From: Diabrotica undecimpunctata
Lineage: Eukaryota; Arthropoda; Insecta; Coleoptera; Chrysomelidae
Length of the DNA: 64,000 bases
Assembly (NCBI RefSeq): GCF_040954645.1
Contig: NC_092804.1
Location: 147,259,108 to 147,323,107 of the forward strand
Direction of reading: 5' to 3'
The notes below the pieces were generated by a model. It ran no database searches. It was given only the letters and a program-made list of their open reading frames with translations, and was not told the origin of the DNA. Positions 22,900 to 33,869 of this stretch are shown here, in pieces. The number at the start of each line of letters is the position of its first letter. Position 1 is the first letter of the stretch. Made by a program: the position numbers and the translations under genes.

Positions 22900-24850
22900 A
22901 TCTTCTAAAGATGTATCTTTTTATGATAATGGTGACCATTTTAATCCTTCTTATTAGTTTTACGGTAGCTCGAAATAGATCAGTTGACGTTAAACCAGTC
23001 TATTTCTTAAGACGAACCAGTCAGAATATACGTCTGCATCTCGTGCTATCAACCTTGTCTTGCAGACTTAACTATAGCTGGTATTTATTATTAGGCATCT
23101 TCTTCTTTTTCTTTTTAGCCTTCTATCGTCAATTTTTGGACATAGACATCTCCTTCCATTGTTTCGGTTATTCTTTTTATCTCGTCTATTCATCTTAAAA
23201 ATCAAATGATTTTTCAAATATTAAAAGGATTTAATCCCTATAACAAAGGCCTTGGTCTTTTTGATGTGCCTTTTTATGTGTTTTGTGTTGGCAATTATAT
23301 TTCCATGGGGTATTTATAACCTTTTATAAGTTTTTTTATCTTTGTAATTAATATAAAAAATACTATTAAAGTTTTGTTGTATATAGGAAGCTCTGAAGAT
23401 GACATGTCACATGCTAAGAGTACTTAGCTGATTTTAATAAAACTTTTACAATATTAAGTTTTCGAAAACGTACACCTGTTGCAGTTTGGTGTGTACAAGT
23501 CATACAGTCTTTTTCTAATTTATTAAATAGCTCTGTTGATATAGGGATTGTTACTGTCTTCCTTCTTTCCTTTCTTTTCAAGAGCTTAGCAATTCAACCG
23601 TGTGTCCTAGAGCTTTATTATTTTTTAACTCTTTTAAAGCACTTATTATTTCGAATCCCTATATATTTGGTAGTACCTCTGACCCCACCTTTTTCATTTT
23701 TCTTATGACGTTTTCTTTTGTTGAGTCATTAAGCTGGCTTTGCGAGCTGTACAAGGTAGAAATCTTTGACTATCTCTGTTATTTTATATTTGTTTTTCTC
23801 TTCCTCATTATTGGTGTCTTTAAGTTTGATAATTTTTGAATACCCAGTGTTGGTCTGAGACATTTTAGAACTTTGTTATTTTCAATGACTTGCTCTATTA
23901 AGTTCATGTTCTATTTTTTCACGTTTTACTATTCTACATATGCTAGAGTATGGCGTTTGTTTTATGTAGTAGTTGTCTTCTTTCCTTCATTAGTTGTTTT
24001 ATTTCGTTGGTTATTTTGTATTCTTTAGTTCCTGTTTTCTTTGAAACCAGCTTCAGGAAGGCTTTTATTAATAACTTTGTTATAGTCGTCAATTTGGTCT
24101 TGATTATGCAAAGGATCTGGAGCTGAAGGAACTTAATCACTAAGATTTTTCGTAATTCCTCTTTATATGTTCTGAATTTGAAGGCATCTATCGGCGTTGT
24201 TTTTTTAAAGATCGTTTTTCTCTCTTGTTTCATGTTAATATTTGTTTTCGCTCTAACTATACGATGGTCACTACCAGGTGTTATGCTGTTGTGATGTTAA
24301 ATATTCTTTTGTTATTTGAGAGAAAATAGTCTATTTCATTTTTGGTAGTTGTGTTAGGTGCGATCCACGTTCACTTTCTGTTGGGTTTCTTTTTGTAAAA
24401 GGTATTCATAGCACACATGTTTTCTTTTTCCAGGAATTCCATATATTTCTCTTCTCTTGCAGCAATATTATTATTTTAGATTCTTTGCTGTTGTCTATAG
24501 CTTTTTAAGGTCTTCGTTAAAAGTATTTATTTCATCACGAGTTGCGTTTTTACGATGCGTTGGAGCATAAACCTGCACCATGGTTATTTTGGTTTGGGAA
24601 TTTAGTTTTGAGATCATGTACGTAACCTTATCGGAGATGCTATGAATTATTTGAATTTGTGATTTTCTTTTCTTGGTGATTAAAAAACGTACTCCACCGT
24701 GTCTATAAATAACCTTTCTTACCCATATAGTAGAGCCTGTGTCCTAAATGTAAGTCCACATACCCTTCACCTCTTCTTTTAACTTCTGATAGTCCCATTA
24801 TGTATTAATCCCCAATTCCCCTTCTAGTTCGTATAGATTTTCATCTTTTG
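22900..24850 (-). pseudogene. LINE with endonuclease, linker and decayed RT
   Basis: From the right, the minus strand reads a clear AP-endonuclease: HGGVRFLITKKRKSQIQIIH and TKITMVQVYAPTHRKNATRD (about 24720-24520), later TPGSDHRIVRAKTNI (about 24290-24240). The linker KFRTYKEELRKI ... KKTGTKEYKITNEIKQLMKE follows at 24233-23943. Then comes KIIKLKDTNNEEEKNKYKIT and further, strongly decayed RT at about 23850-22900. Stops and frameshifts are frequent after the endonuclease. YVQKLTIEG- and VDSTRCRRI-like strings at 23160-23000 are consistent with the RT 3' part, but individual motifs are uncertain. Confidence 0.75.
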
Positions 24851-25551
24851 CCATGGAACGTATGTTTCATGTTTCTATATTTTTTAGTTATTTGTTGTTC
24901 TTTTGTTCTTCAACGTCGACCTGCTCCCCCCCCCCCCCGAATCCTTGGGGCAACCGTTGCTTCAGTGTGGGATTGTGGAAAAAAGTTTCTACCCACCTGG
25001 GGTGCGTTCCGTGTCTCTGTTATAATCTACAATTTTGATAGTTTGTTTTAGAGGTTTTGGACACGCTGGCTAGATAGGGTAAAAGAATGTGTAATGTCGA
25101 TCTTTACAACAAAGGTTAAGCGGACTACTCTAGAGGTTTTTTATATTAATTTTAAATAATTTTTTTATCCAATATTTTACTTAGCAGGTTTGTTGGGTAT
25201 ATATTCTATCCAGCTACCTACCTCCAAACGGATAAAGCATTTCATCAATTGTTGCATACTCTGATAAATTCTATGAGTTTTAACAATTTTTTATAAATTA
25301 ATAAAAAAGCGTGTGTCAAAAAATACTCCTTAAAATAATGTGTGTTTTTCAGAGATATAACTTACAATACAGTTTCTAGTGGGAGATAATCCACAGCTTA
25401 TTTTTTTTCTTTATAATATTTATCATACAGTGTGGAAACCACTTATGTAATAAAATTGTTTGTGTCCTTATTTTAGAAAATAATAAAAAACGTTGAAATA
25501 CTTTAACTTTTAAATTTATATGTGCGCTTTTTAAACATAAATTTAAATGTA

Positions 25552-27274
25552 CAGGGTGATCAACGTAAGTCTGGCATAGTCCATAATCTGCATTTTAAAT
25601 GGAACACCCTGTATATTTTTATGTTTTTAAAAGCTCCTTATTAACCTGATCTCAACGAGTTATAACATGTAGAGTCTATTATGAATAATACAAGGTAAAA
25701 TTTTGAAATTAAATATAATTTTCTTCAAGAAAATTAATTCATAGAATACCCGAGGTAATTGATTGGATTAACATTAAAATAAATGCTCAAAATGTTCTCC
25801 ACCTTGTTGTTGGTAATAACACAGTCTCCTATAAAACTCATCCCAAACTTTGTTTAAAGTTTGAGGTGAAATATTCCGTATTTCTGTAGTTATCCTTTCT
25901 TTGAAGTCTTCAATGCTAGTTGGTTGTATTGCATATACTTTGTTCTTGAGCTAACCTCACAGAAAAAAAATCCAAAGGCATAAGATCTGGCGACCTAGCT
26001 GGTCACTCAATAGTACCATTTTGTCCAATCCATTTATTGAAGAAGATTTCAGTCAAGTAATTTCTCACCATTAAAGCATAATGGGGTGTTGCACCGTCCT
26101 GCTGGAACCAGACAGTTTCATGCAGTAGGGTTGGATCTATTGGATTTGGATATAAGTTAGCCAACTGAGGAAGAGCATCGTCTGTAAGCTGTTTTCCTGC
26201 TGTCAAATTACCATCTACAAATACAACCCAAATAATATGATCTCTTATAATACCTGCCCAAACATTCAACTTTTGAGGATACTGAGTCTCACGCATCCAA
26301 TGAGGATTCTCCACTGACTAATATCTACAGTTTTGTCGGTTTACCTCTCCGTTCAATGTAAATGTTGATTCATCCAAAAAAAGAATTGTGCCAAGAGCTA
26401 TTTCATTTGTGTTAATTTTATTCATCATTCTTTCGCAGAAATTCATTCTACGATCTGGATTGTCTTCTGTTAGCTCCTGCGCAAAAGTCAATTTATATGG
26501 ATGAAATTTTTTTTCATTGGGACACCTTAGGACAGTTGTGTGACTCACATTATTTTGACGTGCAATTTGACATGAACTTGACGTTGGATTCTCTGCGACA
26601 CTTAACAAAATATCCACTTTCACCTCATCTTCAATGAAGTTCGTTTTTCTTTTTAATGGTTTGACATGTCCAAGTTCTCTGAATTGTGCATACATTTAAG
26701 ACACAGTACCTTGTGCAATATTAGACAACTTAGGATACCTCTGATTCAATAAGTTTGCTACTTCAACTTGACTTCTACAATTCTCTCCGTAACCGATCAT
26801 CATTAAAATCTCAATTCGGTGGGTCTCAGTTAAATATTTCAATTTTCATTTCTGCAAGAAATTAGCTTTTAATTAGGAATTTATTATTTTATTTTAAAAT
26901 GCCAACACACCAACAACTGATTGATAACAATCCGCATTATTTACTGATTTAGTTTACTTACCAGACTATCTAGACAGTTTTTACCTATTCATGACAAAAA
27001 ATGTTACCACGGTTACTAAACAGAAATTTTCCCCTATATACTGACACTTAGAGTAGAAGTGTATTGTTTGTATTTAGCTAATTTAAAATAATACCATAAC
27101 ACGTGATAAATTATTAATTTCAAAATTTCACCTTATATTATTCATTATAGGCCCTACATGATATACTTCGTTGAAATCAGGTTGTTAAGAATCTTTTAAA
27201 AACATAAAAATATACAGGGTGTTTCATTAAAAATAATGATTATGGACTATGCCAGACTTGCGTGGATCACCCTG
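25552..27274 (-). mobile_element. Tc1/mariner DD41D-type element, copy B
   Basis: It is 1723 bp long with TIRs of about 160 bp. Their starts are CAGGGTGATCAACGTAAGTC on the left and CAGGGTGATCCACGCAAGTC on the right (reverse complement), followed by TGGCATAGTCCATAATC on both sides. TA target copies flank it. It carries the transposase relic 25774-26850. Confidence 0.85.
25774..26850 (-). pseudogene. DD41D-type Tc1/mariner transposase, copy B, broken
   Basis: The N-terminal half (about 26845-26700) reads KYLTETHRIEILMMIGYGEN. 26695-26318 and 26314-26003 share one frame split by a TAG where Trp is expected (NRQNCRY-stop-SVENPHWM). Catalytic blocks are FLDESTFTLNGE (first Asp), WFQQDGATPHYAL (second Asp) and, after a TGA in place of Trp near 26000, PARSPDLMPLDFFS (third Asp). 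The end EHFEHLF matches the end of copy A (EHFEHLLH). Stops and a later frameshift near 25960 kill the gene, although all three acidic residues are still readable. Confidence 0.85.
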
Positions 27275-27489
27275 TACATTTAAATTTATGTTTAAAAAGC
27301 GCACATTTAAATTGAAAAGTTAACGTGTCTCAGAGTTTTTTATTATTTTCTATAATAAGAACACAAACAATTTTATTCCATAAGTGGTTTCCACACTGTA
27401 GATAGACTTACGATCGTAGATCGCTCACAAATTGTGCAGATTTACTTTAAAACCATCGTTCCGTTCATGAAATATAAGTAGGTAATATT

Positions 27490-27650
27490 ACGTTTTTGCA
27501 CCACCTTTACTGTAAACGATAACAGGAGTCTGTTGTGGAGCTTAGGATCAAGAAAGAACCTAATGCGTCCGTCTGCCATTTTGCATTACAATTGAATCTA
27601 CGTCAAACCACTTTATGGAGGTTGGTTTGAAAGGGCCACATTTCTTTAAA
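27490..27650. repeat. Interspersed repeat, copy 2
   Basis: The partner of 22340-22560, sharing the same ordered words. It starts about 90 bp right of the composite transposon. Confidence 0.7.
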
Positions 27651-28384
27651 CAAACAAAACAACTCAATGGTTGGAAGGAGTAAAGTTCACCCAATTTATG
27701 AAAAATGGAGCTTACCATTCCAACAATATTTGTAGTCAATACTAAGCACTAATCAGTTGTAAGGCTAAAGTAGGATTAAAAATATTTTAACCTGCTGGTA
27801 GTTTATACGAAATTAGAAGCGAAGAAGATTAAGAAGCGATATTAGCAGATTAGTCTGATGACGCTGATGATGAAGCAAAGCACGTGGTAATGTACACAGT
27901 ACAGTCGAACATAATGTGTGTACGATAGTTGCTGTCAACGAAGATGGCACTGCAATTGTCAAAACTTGAAATAAAAATCAAGAGATTCGAGATCTTGCTC
28001 CACAGTCATTTCTAAAACAAGCTGACATACTGTTAAAGCATTCTAGCGATAGGTTTCATTTGGCAAAAGTAGGTCAAAGTGTTATGAGTGCGAGTTTCAG
28101 AAGTTCATAGAGCTAAGGCCGATAACCGAAATAATATTAGCATTATTATTTCCGTTAAAGATGAAAGGCTATATATGCACCAAGCATGATAATTTAAATC
28201 AATTTTATGCTAGAAACGAATTTACCACCTGCAAGGAAACATTTATTTCAGTCAATGAAGTGCCCGATTTGAATTTAGGATGTCAAGGATTCCGTCACTG
28301 CAATTGTAGTGACTAATGCAATTCAAAACGCTGCAACTGTAAAAAGTTAAGCGTACTTTGTAATTCTTCTTCTTCTTCTTCTTC

Positions 28385-29125
28385 CTACTTTATAAATAGG
28401 CAAAATGCCTGTTTTACTTCGGTTTTTAGCATCAATTGACGTTGTCTGACCATCTTTTCCTCGGTCGTCCCAATGATCTTCTTCCATTTGGCGATTTGTC
28501 TCTTGCTATTCATACTATTCTATTTTCTGTCATTTTTTCGATATGTTGATTTCATTCCACTTTTCTTCTTTGGGTCCACGCGTTCATTTCCTCTATACCA
28601 CATCTTGCTCGTATCTCCTCACTTCTTACTCTGTCTCTTAGAGTTTAGTTTGTTATTTTTCGTAAGACTTTCATTTCTGTTGTTTCCAGTAGTCTTTGTG
28701 TTTTCGCCATATCTGCTCTTGTTTCCGCTGTATATGTCATTATCGGTCTTATTGTTGATTTATATATCCTGGTTTTCGTTTCCGCTGTGAGGTATTTGTT
28801 TCTCCAGATTGTGTTGTTGAGACATCCTGCTGCTCTGTTTGCCATGTTCATTTGTTTGTGTACTTCTTCTTCCACTTTTCCGTAGCTTGAAGTTTTATTC
28901 CCAAGTATTCAGTTTCCATCACTTGTTCTATTATTTTGTTACTTACGACTAGTTTACATTATCTCGGTTCCGCTGATATCACTATCGCTTTAGTTTTCTC
29001 TGTTGAGATCTCCATGTTGTATGAGCGCCGTATCTTCGAATTCTTTAATTAATCTTTGTAGGTCATCTTTATTTTCGGCTGTTATCATGGCGTCGTCGGC
29101 GTAGCATATTATCCTTACTTCCTTT
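28385..29125 (-). pseudogene. LINE RT palm-to-C-terminus (3' part of the twin-primed insertion)
   Basis: The minus strand starts at the joint with EEKEVRIICYADDAMITAEN (YADD box, about 29125-29075), then DDLQRLIKEFE. 28875-28645 gives MEEEVHKQMNMANRAAGCLN, TKTRIYKSTIRPIMTYTAET and LLETTEMKVLRKI. The C-terminus KSPNGRRSLGRPRKRWSDN lies at 28500-28440, just before the GAA tail. Frameshifts lie between these blocks. Confidence 0.8.
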
Positions 29126-29306
29126 TCTTCTTATTTAACTCCGCTTGCATTGCCCACTAGGTGGATCAAGTAGCTTGGTGGGTGATTATGCCGGTCCCAA
29201 GCCCAGATAAAGGAGGGTTGTAGGGTTAGGTTAGAAGCCTGCCATATATAAAAATAAAAAAAAAGCTCAAAGAACCGGTGACGAGCCTCGGAGTAGGATA
29301 GAAAAT

Positions 29307-29505
29307 ATGGTAACGACAAAGGCGAGAAAAAGAACGACGAACTGGAAAACGAAAAATATAATGAGAGTGGCGACGTGGAACATAAAAAGCCTAAATAACC
29401 GAGATCAGGAAATAGAAAAAGAGTTGAGAGAATATCAAATAGATATCTGCGCCCTACAGGAAACAAAGAGGAACGGTAAAGGACAGACACGGCTTGGAGA
29501 ATATT
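29307..29505 (+). pseudogene. LINE endonuclease N-terminus (inverted 5' part of the insertion)
   Basis: The frame starts MVTTKARKRTTNWK and reaches the endonuclease start MRVATWNIKSLNNRDQEIEK, then DICALQETKRNGKGQTRLGE. It runs into the target duplication at 29506, after which the codons belong to the Ginger-like host. The catalytic N (WNIKSL) and E (QETK) blocks are present; everything after them is missing. The preceding 29160-29300 is its 5' UTR. Confidence 0.85.
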
Positions 29506-29555
29506 TACTTTGTAATTCTAAGTGCCACAAAAGTCATTCCTTTAAAAACAAGTAA

Positions 29556-30850
29556 TTATAGTCTGGTAACTTGAAGCTAATGCATGTGTACGAGTTTGTT
29601 TTTACTTATTATATGTCTAGTTGGGTTTTTTATTGATAAATTCTGTTTCAAGTGTTTAAACTTATTATCAAATACGAGTCTGGTTATACTTATTACATAT
29701 CCAGTTCGGTTTTTGATTGGTAAATTCTGTTTAAGTGATTAACTTTATTACCAAATTTTATAAATAAACAATATTAAAGCTCAAAATTCGTTTTTATTAC
29801 ATTAACCAGGATTTTTAGGAAAGTATTAATAATTGTCGGTAGATTTATCTATATAGGCATTACCAATTACATTGATCAACTGCTACTGTTACTATTAATA
29901 TTTAATACAGACCGGACTTCATATTAACCTTAACATATACTTCAGAAACAATTCTATTCCACTCTAAGGAATTTTTGCATTAAGTAAAAGAGCCCCTTAT
30001 TAATCAAAATGAGGCCAAAAAAAATACTTAGATTGCATAGAAATTGCATTAGTAAAAAATAACATTTTTTTTGGATAAAACCGGCAATCCTATCTAACCC
30101 CTCGAAATACCTATATCAAACAAACAACCAAGGACTTCGCTTTGATATTTTCCACATGAGCGTCGATATTGAATATAATCCCAATAACTTTTACATCATA
30201 TTTTTCTGAACTTTATACAGACAACAAAAACTTCTTTATTAGATTTCGTCTAAAAGTTCTGCTCAAACACAACACAACTTTTCCTCTTTAACTTTTCAAT
30301 TTGATATTCTTTCGCTTCATATAATACAGAAAGACAAAAACTAACACCGCCTTAGCACCCTAACATCTAAATATAGCTGTAATCCGAGCGATGATCGTAC
30401 ATGGGTAGGTTCACTTCGATAATCTCCCTTTTATTAAAAATAAAATTAGCAATTTACTCGCACGACCTGTGAGGGCTTTTAATTATATATAAAGCGAAAC
30501 CACTGCTTATTAAATTTACATCCAACATTTAGTTCATAAAATAGTTGGAACTATTTTTTTTTAAATATAAAACAAAAATAACCTTGATATATTACACAAG
30601 GCGTCTCCTACTTAATTGGACATTAGTTGGCTAGAGCGCTTCATTGGGTGCATCAAAATAAAACATTTTTTTATTAACCCCTCTTTGGGTGAGGCATCCA
30701 GTGATGTCTTGCTTTCTTAAACTTAGTCTTCAATATTGACTATGTTTGAAACAGATTTATACACATTAAATTTTTTTTTACACTCTAACAAAACTTTTTT
30801 TTCAACCCTCAAACTGTGTGCGATTTATTTTCTAAAATTTTTGTGAATAT
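29556..30850. other. Nothing recognised
   Basis: AT-rich intron sequence without a readable coding block. Short near-repeats (CAGTT/CAGTTCGGTTTTT-like words near 29610 and 29700) hint at an old local duplication. Confidence 0.5.
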
Positions 30851-30851
30851 A

Positions 30852-31135
30852 TTCTTCTTCTTCTTTTAATGCCTATACGTTTTGGATATTGGCGACCATC
30901 ATGGAAATCTGCCTTTGCATACTATTGCTCTAAAAATATTTGTTGTTTTTGTTTTGAACCACGTATGTAGATTCTTCAGCTAGGAAATCCTTCGCCTTCC
31001 TGAGCCTCGTTTTGCTTCTACTTTTTCCTGTAAAATTAGTTGCAGCAACCCGTATCTTTCGCTGTTCCTCATGATGTGACCTAGATATTCGATTTTTGCT
31101 GTTTTTATTGTGGTAGTATTGATATTAGCTTAGTA
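30852..31135 (-). pseudogene. RTE-like LINE 3' end
   Basis: The minus strand reads KIEYLGHIMRNSERYGLLQL, ILQEKVEAKRGSGRRRISWL and KNLHTWF, the conserved C-terminus after the RT, then a (GAA)n tail at 30852-30863. Only this end is present. Confidence 0.8.
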
Positions 31136-31149
31136 TGTGTAAGCTTTTC

Positions 31150-31380
31150 AAAAACTTTGGCTTTATTGGGGTCTGTTGTACTCTGAGGTGATTTTGTTAA
31201 TTGCCATTGCTTTTGGATCCATCTTTTCTCAATTATTGTAAGTATTGTATCATATTGGAACAGTTTTTATTCCTATGTGAGTTTGTAGGTAATGGTATTG
31301 AGTTTCATGCTGTATCCTGTATAGTTGCGTTAAAACGTTCTATTGCATGTTCGATCTGTTTATTCTTAGTATAGTTTATC
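31150..31380 (-). pseudogene. Jockey-like LINE linker fragment
   Basis: The minus strand from 31380 reads KQIEHAIERFNATIQDTA, a stop, NSIPLPTNSHRNKNCSN and, after a frame change, IIEKRWIQKQWQLTKS. This is the segment between endonuclease and RT in jockey-type elements. The RTE tail at 30852-31135 follows it directly. Confidence 0.65.
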
Positions 31381-31644
31381 TTAACTTATATTAAGTGCTT
31401 ACAAAGTATAAATAATAAGAGAAATGGAAAACAGTTAATGGGAAGAGGAAAAAATGAAAGAGTTGTTGGGAAAGGACCATAAAGGATAAAAGAAAGAGAT
31501 AGCTGGATAGCATTATTTAAGATGTAAAAGAATTACGAGAAAGAAATTGAAAAAATAAAACAAAAAATATGGCCAACCTTAGTAAAAACGGTAAAATACA
31601 AATATGCAATAACAATAATTTCAAGAGTTAAAATCTTTTCTTAC

Positions 31645-31957
31645 CTAGGTAACATTCTATTTAACAGTTGCTCCGTTTTTTTCTTCTCGATATCCAATTG
31701 CTCAGTTCGTTCCCTAATTAGCTCCTCCAAATTATTGGAATACTTCTCCAACATCTGAAACATTGTGTCAACTATATTGACCTTTCTGCCGTGATTTAAT
31801 TTCTTGAACTGGTCATGAACAGTGTTGAAATCCGGACGCATTTCCGCCTGTTCGGCCCAACATTGACGCATGATATTGATGGCTTCCGGAGGAGCTGCTC
31901 CTTTACTTACTGAGGGTCGTATAAGAGGAGGAGGTCGTTTCACCTTTTCTATAATCT
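31645..31957 (-). CDS. Receptor-type guanylate cyclase, kinase-homology tail and dimerisation-helix exon
   Basis: This 313-bp internal exon encodes the end of the kinase-homology domain (CWAEQAEMRPDF, subdomain XI-like) and the signalling/dimerisation helix LEELIRERTEQLDIEKKKTE leading to LLNRMLP. In the family the helix passes the ligand or kinase-domain signal to the cyclase. The acceptor is TTTTTGTTTCAG 5' of 31957 and the donor CCTAG/GTAAGA follows 31645. Its first two bases AG complete the codon begun by G at the end of exon 43902-44051 (PE-E-IIEKVK), and its last two bases AG pair with T of exon 10542-10806. There are no stops. The flanking introns are 11,944 and 20,838 bp. Confidence 0.95.
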
Positions 31958-31960
31958 CTG

Positions 31961-32280
31961 AAACAAAAACAAGGTTTTAAGTATCTTATATATCAATATT
32001 TTTTTTTATTTAAAGGCAGCCGCATCAACCATATTGGTTATTAGCGATATATCAATATTCTATAAATATTTTTGAAGGTAATATTATAATTACAAAAATA
32101 TTGCACTAAACTTAAATAAGATTAGTCGGTAAATGAGTGACGTAGCCAAAATATTACGCCAAAATATTTAAAATAACATTTATATGTTTTTTAATTACAC
32201 AAGATAATAGACTACACATTTTAAACAATAACGTCGGGGAAACACAAACGAAATTATGTTAAAAATCCTACTCGAGCAAG
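31961..32280. other. Intron sequence, nothing recognised
   Basis: Only the splice acceptor of the neighbouring exon was recognised at its left edge. Confidence 0.5.
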
Positions 32281-32779
32281 AGTAGTGCGAAGGCGCCGAA
32301 GAGATACTAAAAATTCAGAAAAAAGGTTTAAAAAAGAGACTGCTTATAACTACTCTTTGGTTTCTAAAGATGGAAGTTATCTCAAGGTATTCCGCACGGT
32401 GTTTTTAAACACATTAAATTTAAAAGAAGACACACTGAAACGATGAGTCACTTATGAACAGAATACTTTTGGTGAAAGTCTACAAGATTCCAATATTCAA
32501 CAATCAAAAAACAAGATTACTCTCATAAAAATGAGACAAAAAAGAAAAGAACAAAGAAAAGACAAAATTTGCAAACAAAAAAATGTTAAGGAATGGTTGC
32601 AAGATATTCCTAAAGTTTCTTTACACTATTCTAGAGGATTTACTAGCTGGGTAAACGTTGACAACAGTTTCATTACAAAAAATTACGTGTACAGACTATA
32701 TAAAGAATGGTGCGATGAAAGAAATTATTCAGTCGCTCATATACAGTTGTATAAAGATGTTTTAAAAACAGAGAAAATA

Positions 32780-32834
<55 letters not shown>

Positions 32835-33860
32835 CAAGGAAAGATCAATGTTTAACGTGTGTTGCACATATAATGAAGACAATAAGTACTGAAGATTATG
32901 ATCAGCACATGTCAAAGCAAAAAGAAGGAAGACGGGCAAAATAATTATTAAAAAGTAGCGCAAATTCTGAAAAATTAGTTCTTACAGTCTTAAATCTTCA
33001 AAGTGTCTTAACGTGTTCAAAGGTCTAGCTTTCCAATCGTATTATAAGCTTAAACTATAAGTACATAACTTCACAATTTATTCTCTAAATGGTGATGATG
33101 TCCAGTTGTACGTTTAGCATGAAGCAAATGGTGGAGTCACAAGCAATGAATTTATGGTGGAGTCTTATCTTATAGATTATATAAATAACATTATTGCTAA
33201 CTATCTAACTATCAAACTGCTGTATTAGTCTCAGAAGGATGCAACTACAAAAATTGAAACAGAACACTTTCTAATGCTTTAAATGATACAGCAAGAGGAA
33301 AATCTCTTACAATACAGCTGTTAAATTTTGAAAAAGACATATTATCATGGAAGCAGATTTAGTTCATTCAACTTTTTAACATTACTTTCAGCCTTCTTTT
33401 AACAAGGACTACATTGCTAGAATGCGTCTTGCTCGGCCAAAACATCCATACCTATAATAATAAAAACGTAGATTTTACGTTCTTTATAAAATACGCTATT
33501 GGCAATGAGTTTCAATAAGACCTGGAAAAAAAGCCAGAGATCCGCAAGTTGTAGATATAAGATAATTAAATATAGCCTCAATGGAAAGGTATGCTACACC
33601 ACTGATTACTCAGTTAAGGGGAAGCTACTACCACACAGAAGAGAAAGCCAAGACCTGTCGGTTTATGAAAACTCGCTCTTCCAGACACCTCCTGAAATAT
33701 CGGAAGACAACACCTGCAAGACATCAAATCAGTTATTGAAAAAGATCATTATCAGTTTTAAGATACTGTTTCTAAAATCAACAAAAAATAATATTTTCGG
33801 GGGTGTTTGTAAAAATATATTGTACACTGATACTAAAAATCGAAGTTTGTTTATTTAAAA
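32281..33860 (+). pseudogene. Relic of a GQNRN-motif transposon-like protein family, copy 2
   Basis: Frames in order read RRRDTKNSEKRFKKETAYNY, YLKVFRTVFLNTLNLKED (about 32300-32440), KNVKEWLQDIPKVSLHYSRG, FITKNYVYRLYKEWCDERNY and FKDVL-like text up to 32780. A (TA)n tract comes next, then KARKDQCLTCVAHIMKTIST and MSKQKEGRRAK. Past a stop at 32942 follow YYKLKL, DVQLYVWHEANGGVTSNEFM, a decayed acidic block, RLARPKHPY (about 33421-33450) and SLNGKVCYTTDYSVKGK (about 33570-33620). The order matches the shorter relic at 5770-6350. The family is known to me only as uncharacterised insect proteins. Many breaks mean no product. Confidence 0.5.
32780..32831. repeat. (TA)n tract inside former coding sequence
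   Basis: The tract lies between LKTEKIS and KARKDQC of the relic and is read as an Ile-Tyr repeat. It keeps the frame open on both sides. Confidence 0.9.
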
Positions 33861-33869
33861 TAAAGTTAA

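Larger units (their letters stand above)
25428..27398. mobile_element. Composite: palindromic MITE split at its centre by a DD41D-type transposon
   Basis: Two arms of 122 bp, 25428-25549 and 27277-27398, are reverse complements and start CAGTGTGGAAACCACTTATG. TA flanks the outside (25426-25427 and 27399-27400). Where the arms meet they would read AAATGTACATTT, a loop-less palindrome with TA at the dyad. The transposon 25552-27274 sits exactly there, with TA on both sides (25550-25551, 27275-27276). Alternatively the whole may be one element with 280-bp composite inverted repeats, like copy A at 2924-4872. Confidence 0.8.
28368..29505. mobile_element. RTE/BovB-like LINE insertion with inverted 5' part (twin priming), 14-bp duplication
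   Basis: The 14-mer TACTTTGTAATTCT occurs at 28354-28367 and 29506-29519. Between the copies, the left part is the 3' end of a LINE on the minus strand with a (GAA)n tail at 28368-28385. The right part is the 5' UTR and endonuclease start of a LINE on the plus strand, whose first bases lie at the internal joint (about 29125-29165). This layout, 3' part direct and 5' part inverted inside one target duplication, is the product expected from twin priming. Confidence 0.85.
27890..29555 (+). pseudogene. Ginger/KRBA2-like integrase relic, split by a LINE
   Basis: The left part (27890-28353) gives VEHNVCTIVAVNEDGTAIVK, FLKQADILLKHSSDRFHLAK, VSEVHRAKADNRNNISIIIS, then NQFYARNEFTTCKETFISVN and a Cys-rich tail GCQGFRHCNCSD ... 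CNSKRCNCKK. The tail breaks off at LCNS and resumes at 29506-29555 as NSKCHKSHSFKNK and TAA. The tail CxC...CxC...C resembles the Cys-rich ends of insect KRAB-A-domain-containing-2-like/Ginger proteins, which derive from a DDE integrase; that family call is from memory. The integrase core would lie upstream and was not recognised. A TAA in the tail and frame changes near 28090-28190 also break it. Confidence 0.6.

Noticed and set aside
32781..32963. Minus-strand frame rich in Tyr-Ile
   Set aside because: It is a translation of the TA microsatellite and its flank, with no independent support.
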